A DNA stretch of 64,000 nucleotides from contig JAPFQT010000155.1 in the NCBI GenBank assembly GCA_027627225.1, positions 464,977 through 528,976 on the forward strand, given 5' to 3'. The notes under the pieces are model-generated. The model was not told the DNA's origin. It was given only the letters and a program-made list of their open reading frames with translations, and ran no database searches. Shown here piece by piece: positions 1 to 9,255 of the stretch. The stretch is from Congeria kusceri (lineage: Eukaryota; Mollusca; Bivalvia; Myida; Dreissenidae). How positions within the stretch are numbered: the stretch's first letter is position 1; each line of letters opens with the position of its first letter. The position numbers and the translations under genes were made by a program.

Positions 1-348
1 GATGAAGATCAAATGTACGAGATTGAGGACGATCACTGCTCAAACATGTCAGATTTAATGAACCAGTTGGTTCACAAATCATTCTTCAAAATCATACCCT
101 TGGTATTGCATATCTGTGCAACTATTGACTCGACACAAGGTTTAACAATACATAGTCCTATTCTAGCTTTATTAAAACGAGATGATAGAGCTGAAGACAT
201 GATTGTTGCACTCTCAAGAACAAGCAACCCCGACTCGCTACTAGTTGCAAACAAAATATTTGATCAGCGTTATGAACAAATAGCGTACGAAACAAGAAGT
301 CTCATCAAAATGATCAACCAGTCTCAAAAGAAGGATGGTTGGCTGTAG
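1..348 (+). CDS. Partial unknown protein, 3' end only
   Basis: The reading frame is open at the left edge of the window and ends at 348, so this is the C-terminal end of a longer gene or a gene starting at the ATG at 13. About 115 residues are visible. They have no motif I recognise and are mostly helical in character. It lies just upstream of the protein kinase gene on the same strand, and the TATA box of that gene begins only 11 bases after this stop. Function unknown. Confidence 0.5.
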   Translation, partial: DEDQMYEIEDDHCSNMSDLMNQLVHKSFFKIIPLVLHICATIDSTQGLTIHSPILALLKRDDRAEDMIVALSRTSNPDSLLVANKIFDQRYEQIAYETRSLIKMINQSQKKDGWL

Positions 349-358
349 CGCAAAAAAG

Positions 359-366
359 TATATAAG
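359..366 (+). promoter_or_regulatory. TATA box of the kinase gene
   Basis: TATATAAG followed by a G run lies about 62 bases before the ATG at 428. Transcription would start near 390, which excludes the in-frame upstream ATG at 335 as the translation start. Confidence 0.6.
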
Positions 367-427
367 GGGGTTCAACGAAAAAGTGTTCATCATTGCTCAA
401 CTTGACTTTGATGCAAACGGACGCAAA

Positions 428-1237
428 ATGGACAAGGTTGCAAACATACTAGAGCGGTACCACATTGGGGATTTGATTGAAACTGGTGCGACGGCTCATG
501 TGATGAAAGCGATTCGCCGTACTGACGACAAGGTATTCGCCATTAAAGTGGTCAAAACCGTCAACAAGCTGACTTCGTTTCCAGAAGAAATACTATTCAA
601 CCAAACGTTGAAGGCATCTGGTATCAAAGGTGTAATCAACATGCACGAGTACGCTATCGACTACGAGAAAAGCAGATACGTGATGATCATGGACTACATG
701 CCAATGGACTTACACACGTATGTGTCAAGCCGTCGAACACCGATATCCGAAGATGAATGCCGCAACATCATCAGCCAAGTTGTTAACATTCTACTTGATA
801 TGCAAAATGTTGTTGGCGTCCAACATATGGACCTTAAAACGGAGAATGTGTTGATCGATCCTGAAACGAATGAGGTTAAACTCTGTGATTTTGGACACAT
901 AGCGCCAGTAGCACATTTGTGGATGGATTCAACATCGAAAGGAACACGCATTTACTGGGCGCCAGAAACTGTTAAGGAAAGGAGGTTCTACCCAACGAGA
1001 AGCGTGGTATGGCAAGTGGGCATTCTTGCTTACGACATCATGGAAGAAATTCCATGGGAGATGTACGAAGACGGAAAACTGAAAGACTTGACTTTTGAAC
1101 GTTTCTCGTCTGGCGAGGCCGTGGAATTCATTCACATTTGCTTAGAACCAGACGTGCGCATTCGTGCAGAACTCGATCAGTTAGTGCATATGAGGTGGAT
1201 TGAAGAACGGAACAACAACGAAATGGGTTATCTGTGA
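428..1237 (+). CDS. Divergent serine/threonine protein kinase
   Basis: A kinase domain fills this 269-residue protein. Seen in order: a reduced glycine loop near residues 14-25, the ATP-binding Lys40 in an AIK motif, Glu54 as a likely helix C partner, the catalytic loop at 133-140 and DFG at 154-156, then an APE motif. The catalytic loop reads HMDLKTEN, so the usual HRD arginine is methionine while the catalytic Asp135 is kept. The later DxW motif has lost its Asp (VVWQVG). The frame extends back to 335, but the TATA box at 359 favours the ATG at 428. Herpesviruses and other large DNA viruses commonly carry kinases like this. A polyadenylation signal lies near 1251. Activity is probable, substrate unknown. 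Confidence 0.85.
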   Translation: MDKVANILERYHIGDLIETGATAHVMKAIRRTDDKVFAIKVVKTVNKLTSFPEEILFNQTLKASGIKGVINMHEYAIDYEKSRYVMIMDYMPMDLHTYVSSRRTPISEDECRNIISQVVNILLDMQNVVGVQHMDLKTENVLIDPETNEVKLCDFGHIAPVAHLWMDSTSKGTRIYWAPETVKERRFYPTRSVVWQVGILAYDIMEEIPWEMYEDGKLKDLTFERFSSGEAVEFIHICLEPDVRIRAELDQLVHMRWIEERNNNEMGYL

Positions 1238-1262
1238 ACTTGTATTGTCAAATAAAAACATG

Positions 1263-2690
1263 TCAAACAAACAATGCTCGTATTTGTCTTTTAACAAAAT
1301 TTGTTCTTGTACAGTAGTCGAAACAGTTACACAAACAACCAACACAAATGTTTCTAAGAACGAATTCCTTATCAATAGATGTTCCGTCGTCTATATTATC
1401 TGACAAAACATCGAAACAAGTAACACTATTCTGTGGTTGACATTTACAAGATAACTGTGGTTTTTCACCACATTTCACTTCACTACTGACAATACCAAAA
1501 CAGGTTCGACTGTTGCGACACAGAGTAGTGTATAGTGCAGTTCTTTTACCAGATATTTGCTTCCGAAGCGCCAAATACTGATATTGAATACAACCAGTAG
1601 AATCTATGAAACATTTGTATACATCAACAAAATCAAATTCTCGACATCCATCAGAACATAAGAAGTAGTTTGCTCGACTATTGGCGTCGTTAACAATAGA
1701 CGTTTTGTTATATGCTTTGTGATGATAGTTTATGGGTTGACAACAGGTTTTGCACAAGATGAACAAGCCATTTTGATATAAACGATCAAGACTCCCTTTT
1801 TCTCTAGTACACTTTGTGTGACAAAAACACGAGGGTATATTTAGTGAAATGACTTTGTTGTTCACAAAATCAACTTGCTGTCTGATGATGTTTTGTATAT
1901 AATGACCAAACGACAGGTTTCTAGTTACAATAGGTGACGTGAGTAACATCTGAATCGAACTAAAACATTTGCGCTTAGAACTAGGATTTGAAGTTAGTTC
2001 TCGTTTGAAGTGGTACGCAAAGTCTAACACTGGTTTTGGGTAATATAGTTCAGAAGGTAAAAATGTTGCAGCAGAGTCATGCAAAACAAGATTGCTAGTG
2101 TTATATATGTACGTACAATTGCACATTGACTTGAGGACTTGAAATACTTTGTGGTGAGGAATCCACTCTAACCCTTTCACTTGAGTTACCATCTTTTTGA
2201 GCGATGGGTGTACTTTTGAGATATCCAATTGTAGTGAAAAGTCTCGCAAATGAATAGTTGTATGGTTATTCACACATATGATGTTGGACTTTTGCTTCGA
2301 AAATGTTACATACAGCTCATGGAAAGGTTGTTTCTTTTCACATATCTTGCCGATTGTTCGTAGGATCTGTATTATTCGTTTGTTCATTTCATAGTCGGGT
2401 TTCTTGAAATATAGAACACACAATATCACGATCAAGAAAAACATGTGAATCTTTTCATCTGTGTTTTGTTGACTGTACACGTTCATCAGCAACACGTCAA
2501 CTCTCAGGTTGTGTGGAAACATATTTCGTATAACGAAGTGAACAAATCTATAACAATGAAACGTGGTGAGAGTTTGTTTCAGTTTCTTCAGAGTAACAAC
2601 ATTGAGTTTTTTCAACGATAATACACTTGATGGAAAGTTACGTATACTGTTATACAAATGCTCATTCAATATATCGTACACTGATGCCAT
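1263..2690 (-). CDS. Unknown 475-aa protein with cysteine-rich C-terminal half
   Basis: No family recognised. The N-terminal half is hydrophobic and helical, with one stretch near residues 83-94 rich in Ile, Leu and Val. The C-terminal half holds many Cys pairs of the CxC, CxxC and CC type (for example CFCHTKC, CKTCC, CKCQ, CVGCLCNC), which suggests several zinc-binding sites. It is convergent with the kinase gene (25-base gap) and divergent from the gene at 2825, so 2691-2824 holds both promoters. It may be a DNA- or RNA-binding structural or regulatory protein; this is inference from cysteine spacing only. Confidence 0.8.
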   Translation of the reverse strand: MASVYDILNEHLYNSIRNFPSSVLSLKKLNVVTLKKLKQTLTTFHCYRFVHFVIRNMFPHNLRVDVLLMNVYSQQNTDEKIHMFFLIVILCVLYFKKPDYEMNKRIIQILRTIGKICEKKQPFHELYVTFSKQKSNIICVNNHTTIHLRDFSLQLDISKVHPSLKKMVTQVKGLEWIPHHKVFQVLKSMCNCTYIYNTSNLVLHDSAATFLPSELYYPKPVLDFAYHFKRELTSNPSSKRKCFSSIQMLLTSPIVTRNLSFGHYIQNIIRQQVDFVNNKVISLNIPSCFCHTKCTREKGSLDRLYQNGLFILCKTCCQPINYHHKAYNKTSIVNDANSRANYFLCSDGCREFDFVDVYKCFIDSTGCIQYQYLALRKQISGKRTALYTTLCRNSRTCFGIVSSEVKCGEKPQLSCKCQPQNSVTCFDVLSDNIDDGTSIDKEFVLRNICVGCLCNCFDYCTRTNFVKRQIRALFV

Positions 2691-2767
2691 CCTAACAACG
2701 AATGACTAACTGTGTGAAGACAACATAGATTTGAGTTTGGTATGTGCGTTCTCATTATTTTGCATGC

Positions 2768-2777
2768 ATATATAAGG
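2768..2777 (+). promoter_or_regulatory. TATA box for gene at 2825
   Basis: ATATATAAGG lies about 50 bases before the ATG at 2825, in the same TATAAGG form as the kinase promoter. Confidence 0.6.
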
Positions 2778-2824
2778 GCGATGAACCATGTGTTAATCAC
2801 TCATTCTTACTCTAACCACCAAAC

Positions 2825-3655
2825 ATGTCACATCAACTTAGGTTCAAAGAACAACGTATTGCTGAGACATACATGATCTACAAGCAGTACGGTGGTGATA
2901 TTGGTTTATACGGTATCGTAAAGGAAGTACAAGAAGCAGAGAAGCGAAAACGACAGAACCTCATGTCGCCAGAAGTTGTTTTGGCAAAGATGAAAGAGCA
3001 TAAGATAAGATTTCCTTCATGGTATCATGTCGAAGATGCCACTGATGCTTTCCTTACTGAGTCGTTGATGAGATCGCCTTCTACCAACACGTTTTTGATC
3101 GCAAAACGGGTCTTCGACATACCAATACTTACCAGAAGTGAGACAGATATGTGCTCTATACTAGAAGCTATTCTGGAGAGCGACATCGATATCGACCATG
3201 TTTCAATATGCTGTTCTTTTGGAAATTCAACCGTCGATACACCTCATAAGATGGTCATGATGAGACACAAAGACAGCGACATGCCGTTCATGGAAGCACT
3301 CAAACATCAAGAGAGACAAAAAAGTCCAGTGTACATTGGAAACGTAGTCGGTGGAAAGTTTAACGATCCGAGCACAGCGATCATTGTCACCAAAGAAGAA
3401 ATGAGGCATACACGATACTTGCACGGCGCTTACTCTGAGTGTCAGTTCAGCGATTACATCCCGAAAGACGAAATACCAATGAGGGTGTGCTACGGAGTGG
3501 TACCAAAAACTGTTTCAATCATAACCTTGTGGAAGGACGACTTCAAGATTGTACTGTTCCCGGCAATGCATACGGAACAGTGGACTTTGACCAAGGACAA
3601 CGCTCTCAACGGAATCCAAAGCATTTTGACCATTTGTCGTTATCATTTGCTTTGA
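2825..3655 (+). CDS. Unknown 276-aa soluble protein
   Basis: The protein has charged N-terminal helices (about residues 1-60), then a mixed alpha/beta part. No signal peptide or membrane segment is visible and I recognise no family. The start is supported by the TATA box at 2768. An AATAAA at 3658-3663 immediately follows the stop, a compact 3' end typical of this region. Same strand as the downstream nucleoside kinase gene. Confidence 0.8.
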   Translation: MSHQLRFKEQRIAETYMIYKQYGGDIGLYGIVKEVQEAEKRKRQNLMSPEVVLAKMKEHKIRFPSWYHVEDATDAFLTESLMRSPSTNTFLIAKRVFDIPILTRSETDMCSILEAILESDIDIDHVSICCSFGNSTVDTPHKMVMMRHKDSDMPFMEALKHQERQKSPVYIGNVVGGKFNDPSTAIIVTKEEMRHTRYLHGAYSECQFSDYIPKDEIPMRVCYGVVPKTVSIITLWKDDFKIVLFPAMHTEQWTLTKDNALNGIQSILTICRYHLL

Positions 3656-3657
3656 TC

Positions 3658-3663
3658 AATAAA
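3658..3663 (+). terminator. Polyadenylation signal
   Basis: AATAAA begins 3 bases after the stop codon of the gene at 2825; a second AATAAA occurs near 3715. Confidence 0.6.
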
Positions 3664-3799
3664 TTTTTGTATAGAGAAATGTTTATTCTCATCATATTGA
3701 CAATTTGCTGACACAATAAAAACAATGTACCAAAATGTTGTTTTATTTTATTTATACTGGTATATGTTCTGACAAACCAAGAAAAAGCATTCACTCATC

Positions 3800-4456
3800 A
3801 TGGCGAAGGTCTTTGCGGTAGAAGGCAATATTGGTGCCGGCAAAAGCACACTACTTGATCTGTTAGGTAAAAAATATCTTGTATTTCCAGAACCACTAGA
3901 TGAGTGGCAAAATGTGTCGGGCCCTGATGGCCAAGTGGTTAACATGTTTGATATGTACTGCAAAAACATGCAAAAATATACGTTTGCATTTCAACTCGTA
4001 ACACTCAGAAGTATCATGCATGTTTTGAGAAAAGCTCTTGCTTCGAGCAAACCATTTGTGTTTGTTGAGAGGTCATTTTTGTCAAACTTACATGTATTTG
4101 CGAAAGCACAAAAATCATTGGGATATATCAATGATGTTGAGTGGATTGTGTACAACAATTTGCTGACAGCAATGCTGCCAAGCGAAGATTTTGAGCTATC
4201 TGGAATCATATATTTGAAAACATCTCCAGCAAAATGCTACGAACGTATGAAGATCAGAAACCGAACAGAAGAAAGCGAAATATCACTCAGGTATGTGACA
4301 GAACTACACAACTATCACGAAAAATGGTTTCTGGATATGGATCCAAGCAAATGTTTGATCATTCAAAACGATGCAAGCAAACACGGTTTGACAGACTATG
4401 AAAATGACATGAAAAGAATCACTTCGTTTGTCAACGAAATGACAGCCGAGGACTAA
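3800..4456 (+). CDS. Deoxynucleoside kinase
   Basis: This 218-residue protein phosphorylates deoxynucleosides to supply dNTPs for DNA synthesis. The P-loop GNIGAGKST is at residues 9-17, followed by the PEP and W36 positions typical of the dNK/dGK/TK2 family. An ERS motif in VFVERSF is near residues 91-93, and an arginine-rich lid (RMKIRNRTEE) lies near 150. Length matches the family. It resembles animal-type dNKs more than the longer herpesvirus thymidine kinases, which suggests separate capture from a host. No targeting peptide is visible. The gene is followed by about 230 bases with a G/C tract before the next gene. Confidence 0.93.
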   Translation: MAKVFAVEGNIGAGKSTLLDLLGKKYLVFPEPLDEWQNVSGPDGQVVNMFDMYCKNMQKYTFAFQLVTLRSIMHVLRKALASSKPFVFVERSFLSNLHVFAKAQKSLGYINDVEWIVYNNLLTAMLPSEDFELSGIIYLKTSPAKCYERMKIRNRTEESEISLRYVTELHNYHEKWFLDMDPSKCLIIQNDASKHGLTDYENDMKRITSFVNEMTAED

Positions 4457-4570
4457 TGTGCTTCAAAGTGCGAGTTATTCGACACCACAGCCACTTTTTT
4501 CTTGTGCCTGTTTTGGGGAGGGATGCGGCGCTATATTATATGCCTGGAAAATTTTCAGAGGGTTGAAAAA

Positions 4571-4600
4571 GGGGGGGGGTGTTTTGAAAAAGACCCCCCC
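4571..4600. repeat. G9/C7 inverted tract
   Basis: Nine Gs at 4571-4579 face seven Cs at 4594-4600 across a 14-base A/T-rich spacer, so the transcript could form a very GC-rich hairpin between two genes. It might end or attenuate transcription after the nucleoside kinase. It could also be slippage-generated noise. Confidence 0.5.
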
Positions 4601-4684
4601 GCTTATTTTGCCGGGTGTCGATTTTCTATCGGGAAAATTATTGTTTTTTAGCCATTTCAGTCTATATTGTCTCGTTCAGTCGCA

Positions 4685-5314
4685 ATGGGGATTTGTTTTG
4701 GTAGAATGGAAGAAGGATATGACAGTGAAAATAGCGAAATTCTTGACCACATCGATGAATATGACTATGACGATTATTGTAGTGATTATTGTAGCGAGTT
4801 CGAAACTAACGAACCGAAAATCATTCAAAACAAGCGTTACAAATCGAATAAAAAACAAACTGCAAGGCAGCATCAAAAAGCTGTTCAAAAACGTAAGAGA
4901 ATGCAACTATCGAAACGTAGAACAAAACTACGGAATGCCAAAAGAGACCAAAAGCACACACATTATCATGACCCAAACGATGATTCTAACAATCATGATT
5001 GCAACACGTATTTGGTGACTACGACGTCCTATGAAAGTCGCGGAGACGCGGCTGAACCACACTGGCTACACAAATACAATGACATCGATGATGCCGTAGA
5101 AAATATGTTTCTAGAATCATATGAACGTTTTTCGGATGAAAAGTATGAAGAAGAAACGAATCGTATCTACTTTTCCGACGATGAGTCATTCGAAAGGTAC
5201 TGGGAAAACAAATATGAAAACCAATATCTCAGAAACATAGAAGAATCTGACCGAAATGAAACACGTCGTGATTTCTATATATATTACAATCGCTCTGATA
5301 TAAATGGCTGCTGA
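4685..5314 (+). CDS. Unknown charged, tyrosine- and asparagine-rich protein
   Basis: About 209 residues. The N-terminal 45 residues are acidic with many Asp, Glu and Tyr. A strongly basic block follows (about 50-95, rich in Lys, Arg and Gln) and the C-terminal part is acidic again. I recognise no family and expect much disorder. The basic block could bind nucleic acid or act as a nuclear localisation signal. The first true ATG is at 4685, and 4709 is also possible. The stop TGA directly abuts the ATG of the BIR gene at 5315. Confidence 0.7.
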   Translation: MGICFGRMEEGYDSENSEILDHIDEYDYDDYCSDYCSEFETNEPKIIQNKRYKSNKKQTARQHQKAVQKRKRMQLSKRRTKLRNAKRDQKHTHYHDPNDDSNNHDCNTYLVTTTSYESRGDAAEPHWLHKYNDIDDAVENMFLESYERFSDEKYEEETNRIYFSDDESFERYWENKYENQYLRNIEESDRNETRRDFYIYYNRSDINGC

Positions 5315-5605
5315 ATGCGTTACCGAGTCTTAGAACATTCGTTCACAAACATGACTTTTCAGTGCAGAGCGTTGTATTTTCGATATCGCAACGTTGAGCA
5401 GCGACTCCAAACATTTGAAGACTTGCCATCAGAACACAACATGTCAAAGGAAGACCTGGCTAGCCAAGGGTTCATCTACGACAATTGTTTCAACTGCGTT
5501 CGATGCGTGTTTTGCCATACGCATATTTGGGACATTGGAAAAGGAGATGTGAAACTTCGGCATCGACAGCTGTGTCCTGTTTGCCCTTTTGTATTTGATT
5601 GCTAG
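5315..5605 (+). CDS. BIR-domain inhibitor-of-apoptosis-like protein 1
   Basis: A single BIR domain covers roughly residues 22-92 of 96. The zinc ligands are visible as C64-x2-C67-x15-H83-x6-C90, with the conserved Arg and Phe pattern upstream and the GFIY region before the ligands. There is no RING or second BIR, so it would act by binding caspases or IAP-binding partners rather than as a ubiquitin ligase. BIR proteins are a recurrent feature of mollusc herpesviruses. A TATA-like sequence lies at about 5276-5284 inside the preceding gene. A second BIR gene is at 17,684. Confidence 0.85.
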   Translation: MRYRVLEHSFTNMTFQCRALYFRYRNVEQRLQTFEDLPSEHNMSKEDLASQGFIYDNCFNCVRCVFCHTHIWDIGKGDVKLRHRQLCPVCPFVFDC

Positions 5606-5706
5606 TGATTGAAATAAAAAGCCTGAAAGGATTTTGCATGTTGTTTGTTATCTGAGTAGTTACCATAACACAAAAAGCAACCAAGCTATGTTACAAAAAG
5701 TTTTAT

Positions 5707-6222
5707 TCAACAATCACGATGTGACATGGCAATTTTTTGTGTATATCTATTCAGCGCTTTTGCACTGTACATTTCAGTAACGTGCTCTGTGTTGAGTATG
5801 GCTTTGACGAGTTCTTTTGACTTCTCAACACCATGGAAATCAATTGCACCAACCATCCAGTTTTCATTGTGAGTCAAACTATACAGTACGTCAAATCTGC
5901 ACAGGTTCGCTTTCGTAGCAATAACGTTCAGAGTTTCTTTTGTCACATCTGTGATCAGGAACGACCAAACCGAAAAGGTATCTCGTGAAGTACAAGAGTC
6001 CATAAGTGCGTGTTGAATCTTGATTTTTCCAATATCAGTTTTTCTTACAGTTTCCTCAACAATTTCGTCAAATAGTCTCATGATCGTTTTCGTTGGTTCT
6101 AATGCCGCCTTGCGTCTTGCGTAGGTGTTGATCTGCTGCAAAATAAGTTGTCTAGTGTCTACGTCCATATGATCAATATCATTTGACAAACACGATAGTA
6201 TGCTTTGTTTGCTGCTATCCAT
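5707..6222 (-). CDS. Unknown 171-aa protein
   Basis: The frame runs back to 6285, but the ATG at 6222 fits a TATA-like TATATAA on this strand at about 6266-6274. The protein is helical and soluble with no recognised motif. Its 3' end, including a GAATAAA signal on this strand, is duplicated near the right end of the element at 44,693-44,770. It diverges from the large glycoprotein gene at 6311, and the AT-rich sequence between them could serve both promoters. Confidence 0.75.
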   Translation of the reverse strand: MDSSKQSILSCLSNDIDHMDVDTRQLILQQINTYARRKAALEPTKTIMRLFDEIVEETVRKTDIGKIKIQHALMDSCTSRDTFSVWSFLITDVTKETLNVIATKANLCRFDVLYSLTHNENWMVGAIDFHGVEKSKELVKAILNTEHVTEMYSAKALNRYTQKIAMSHRDC

Positions 6223-6310
6223 GCCGATGACAGGAAGAAATATGACTTGAATCTGTTTGTAAAAATAGTTATATATGAGTTCCAATGAAAAGATATATCA
6301 AACAATCATC

Positions 6311-8323
6311 ATGTATGTGTTTGTGTATATCGTTTGCCTGCTTCTTTCCTTAGTTTTACAAACAAATGCGTTTGGAGGTATTAACCCATATTTTTATGAA
6401 ACATCTTGTTTGAAGCCTTTACAGGACAAATCGATCGCCGTTACAGATGGGTCATTTTATGTGTTGGTAAACGTAACCTATGATTATCTATCAGCATACG
6501 ACGATGTAAAGCAAAATTTACGTTTTTTCAATAAATGGATTAACAACCCAGAGTTGGGTTCAGAGACACATGAGCAAGAAACAAGATGCAAATCCATAGG
6601 TCTATCTAGATGTCCAAACAAGAGAAAAGCGTTCTCGAAACCGGTATACAGTGTAGTTAATGGTGTACGAGTGGGAAAAAATGTTGTCCTTTACGAAAAA
6701 CCAAGTCTATTAGTTAGATTGGAAATTGAGTCGAAAACATACTCTTTAAGTGAGTTTGTGGAATCGGTGTATACTGAGATTTCCACACACGCCTGGATAC
6801 CTTTGCTAACGTACAATTTTTCATTGACCTATGATGGAAGTGAAATTTGTGCAAATGGTATTCATGGTCATGCCATCATAAGATTCAACACAAAACTGTG
6901 TTCTACGTTAGGAACATGGTGCGCTGCAAATGTATCCAGTAAAAGTCCCGAGAGACTAAATCGTGCGTTAACACGTATCAAAAAAGCGTTGTTGACGGAA
7001 AAATTGAATCATTTGGCACTATACAATCATACCAAAGACGTTGATCTAAAAATGAACCCTCATAGATACATAGAATTGCGAGACATAATTGCACAAATTA
7101 GCCAAGAAATGACTGACCTCTCAAAAGTGATAGGCAGCTTAAACATCGACGATCAGTCCGACGCTGACTACTTTGACGATGATTACTCTGACGATGAATC
7201 AAAGAAAACGCAAAGCGATAAAACGGTTCCAGTTTTTGATCTTTCTTACCTAGTGAACCCTTGGAAAAAAAACAACACAGATCTGTCAGTTCAAAACGAT
7301 ACTATCGTTGACCAACAATTTAACGCTATTCAGGAAACTATCAAGAAGCATAAAATGGTAATTGAGCATAACGCGAATGCCGTTGCAGAAGTATCCACTT
7401 ATGGTTTGCAAAATTGTTACTGCCTAACTTGCAATCATTCTACTACAATCGGCAAAGTGCTAAACAATCGGTGCTATTTTATCAACTTGGATTCATCATT
7501 CAAGATTTCAACTGATACGCATACTACTCCATTTAGGGAATACGAACCCTTGATTATCGACGAACGTTCTCATGCTTTACGAGACATACTAAGTCAAACA
7601 GTAAAACAAGTCAGTAACGAAGTTATTCTCTCAAAAAAGGCCTCATCGTATCAACTCATTGTCTACAGCACCAAAGATGGTAAAACTGTTGAGAGCAAAT
7701 GTATGTCGTTATTTAGAAATAAATACCAGGTGGAGAACTGCAACGAAACTGCGAATGCTGTACTGATAGCGAGAGAGGGAAATTTCAGTCGCGTACCACA
7801 AGTATCATTGCCTGATTTCAGATACTGCGATGTTGGTGCGGTCAAAGCGAGAGATGGCAAATGTTTTCGGATTGATGCAAATTGTTCGCACTCAAACATT
7901 GCGAGAGTTAACGATTTGGATGATAAGGTAGTTTCATATTTGGTGAGCATTACTCAGAACACTGCACAAAATATGAGTGAGGCAAAATTTCAAATCAAAA
8001 ATATTGATGATAGTTTTGTTACAAGCGATCACTTTGTTGTATATTCAAGCAATGAAGCGACAGATCGCGGACAAGAATGCACATACGTCGACATGCGAGC
8101 AAAGACTATTTCAATCGAAGAATGCAAAAACCGACTAACCCTTTGCGAGGTGGTGTTTGCTAAAAGTACATCGAATAACGAACCGGGACTGAGAAAGCTA
8201 ACATTTTGGGAAACCGTAGCTGTAAGCGTTGGTGGTTTTATTTTGCTTGTTGTGGCTGCAGTTGCTTTCATACTCGCCTTGCATAGCATAGCCCGAAAGA
8301 ACGAAAATGTTATAAACGTTTGA
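6311..8323 (+). CDS. Large type I membrane glycoprotein
   Basis: About 670 residues. A hydrophobic signal peptide occupies residues 1-22 (start at the third in-frame ATG, 6311, because the TATA-like TATATATG lies at 6269). The ectodomain has many Cys and N-glycosylation sequons. A strongly acidic linker near residue 290 separates an N-terminal region from a C-terminal half. One membrane span near 635-660 and a short basic tail follow. The C-terminal half is clearly paralogous to the protein at 13,033-14,079: both share YGLQNCYC at its start and similar Cys spacing. It is likely an envelope or cell-surface protein. No known entry family was recognised. Confidence 0.9.
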   Translation: MYVFVYIVCLLLSLVLQTNAFGGINPYFYETSCLKPLQDKSIAVTDGSFYVLVNVTYDYLSAYDDVKQNLRFFNKWINNPELGSETHEQETRCKSIGLSRCPNKRKAFSKPVYSVVNGVRVGKNVVLYEKPSLLVRLEIESKTYSLSEFVESVYTEISTHAWIPLLTYNFSLTYDGSEICANGIHGHAIIRFNTKLCSTLGTWCAANVSSKSPERLNRALTRIKKALLTEKLNHLALYNHTKDVDLKMNPHRYIELRDIIAQISQEMTDLSKVIGSLNIDDQSDADYFDDDYSDDESKKTQSDKTVPVFDLSYLVNPWKKNNTDLSVQNDTIVDQQFNAIQETIKKHKMVIEHNANAVAEVSTYGLQNCYCLTCNHSTTIGKVLNNRCYFINLDSSFKISTDTHTTPFREYEPLIIDERSHALRDILSQTVKQVSNEVILSKKASSYQLIVYSTKDGKTVESKCMSLFRNKYQVENCNETANAVLIAREGNFSRVPQVSLPDFRYCDVGAVKARDGKCFRIDANCSHSNIARVNDLDDKVVSYLVSITQNTAQNMSEAKFQIKNIDDSFVTSDHFVVYSSNEATDRGQECTYVDMRAKTISIEECKNRLTLCEVVFAKSTSNNEPGLRKLTFWETVAVSVGGFILLVVAAVAFILALHSIARKNENVINV

Positions 8324-8367
8324 AACTATATACCTTGATGTTTGTTTCTATTTTGTCACATCTCACA

Positions 8368-8712
8368 ATGACTTCTTATCACGATATGTACACTTTGGAA
8401 GTGATAGGCAGCAACGCCGACACGATGGAATTTGCGGTACAAATACGCAAAGCTGTTAGCGTTTCGATAAATGAGCACGAATTGCTCGAAAGTGTCTTCG
8501 AAACAATGTTTGACGATGTGGAAGACAGGAACATTTTCGAGTTTGATTTGACGGTGGAATTTTCTTTCGCGAATGGTTCACAAACTTTACAGCTCAAGCA
8601 TGTCGATATGTTAACGTGTTCGTGGTTTGACATTTTGTTTGCAATGGAAGAACAGGGAATTGTTTTCAGCTTGCCAGCTGACCTTCGTGTCTGGTTGTTA
8701 AAAATCCTATAA
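8368..8712 (+). CDS. Unknown small acidic protein
   Basis: About 114 residues, acidic, no membrane segment, no recognised family. A TATATA at 8327-8332 overlaps the end of the glycoprotein gene. Its spacing favours the ATG at 8368, although 8338 is possible and would add a short hydrophobic N-terminus. An AATAAA follows at about 8724. Confidence 0.65.
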   Translation: MTSYHDMYTLEVIGSNADTMEFAVQIRKAVSVSINEHELLESVFETMFDDVEDRNIFEFDLTVEFSFANGSQTLQLKHVDMLTCSWFDILFAMEEQGIVFSLPADLRVWLLKIL

Positions 8713-8762
8713 ACGTTATTTCAAATAAACTGTTATCACCCTTATACTTCGTTTTTGTTGTT

Positions 8763-9176
8763 ATGGAATACAAGGTTCAACCATGCAACAGAGAGCGCTG
8801 CACTTTATGTTCTCAGCTAAAGAGTGGCAATAGTTTTCAGTTCAATTGCGGGTTTGTGTACATGGTGGAAGACGGAGAAAACCTATCTTGTAACTCAAAA
8901 GACGTTATATACGTTTTGAAGTGCAACACTTGTTGCGGTGAGTACATTGGAGAGACCGTAAATCTGAGAAAACGCATTCACACACACAACTCTCATGTTC
9001 GAACAGAGCAGCATTTGTGTCGAGCTACTGATCACTTGATCGAATGTGGGAAACACTTGTGCGACGTTAAAGAGCGTTACACTGTATTCGTTTTGGAGAC
9101 AGAGCGAGACAAGTATGTGCGCAAAGCCAAAGAGGCGTACTACATTCGGCTATTCCAGCCAATGATGAACAAGTAA
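8763..9176 (+). CDS. Standalone GIY-YIG endonuclease domain protein
   Basis: This 137-residue protein is a single GIY-YIG nuclease domain with an upstream zinc-knuckle-like Cys cluster (CNRERCTLC near residues 8-16). The signature is seen as Y50 in VIYVL, then Y61-I62-G63, basic residues R69 and R71, and a late Glu in KEAYYI as the likely metal ligand. The same arrangement, Cys cluster then GIY-YIG, ends Penelope-like retroelements. One such element lies at 30,849-32,303, so this gene was plausibly captured from a retroelement. A role in DNA cleavage or repair is inferred. Confidence 0.87.
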   Translation: MEYKVQPCNRERCTLCSQLKSGNSFQFNCGFVYMVEDGENLSCNSKDVIYVLKCNTCCGEYIGETVNLRKRIHTHNSHVRTEQHLCRATDHLIECGKHLCDVKERYTVFVLETERDKYVRKAKEAYYIRLFQPMMNK

Positions 9177-9255
9177 GGCGTGTATTATTTTGTACATGTA
9201 TACATAGCTACGTTTAACAAACAAAAACTAATCACACTCACAATCACTTTCTACA

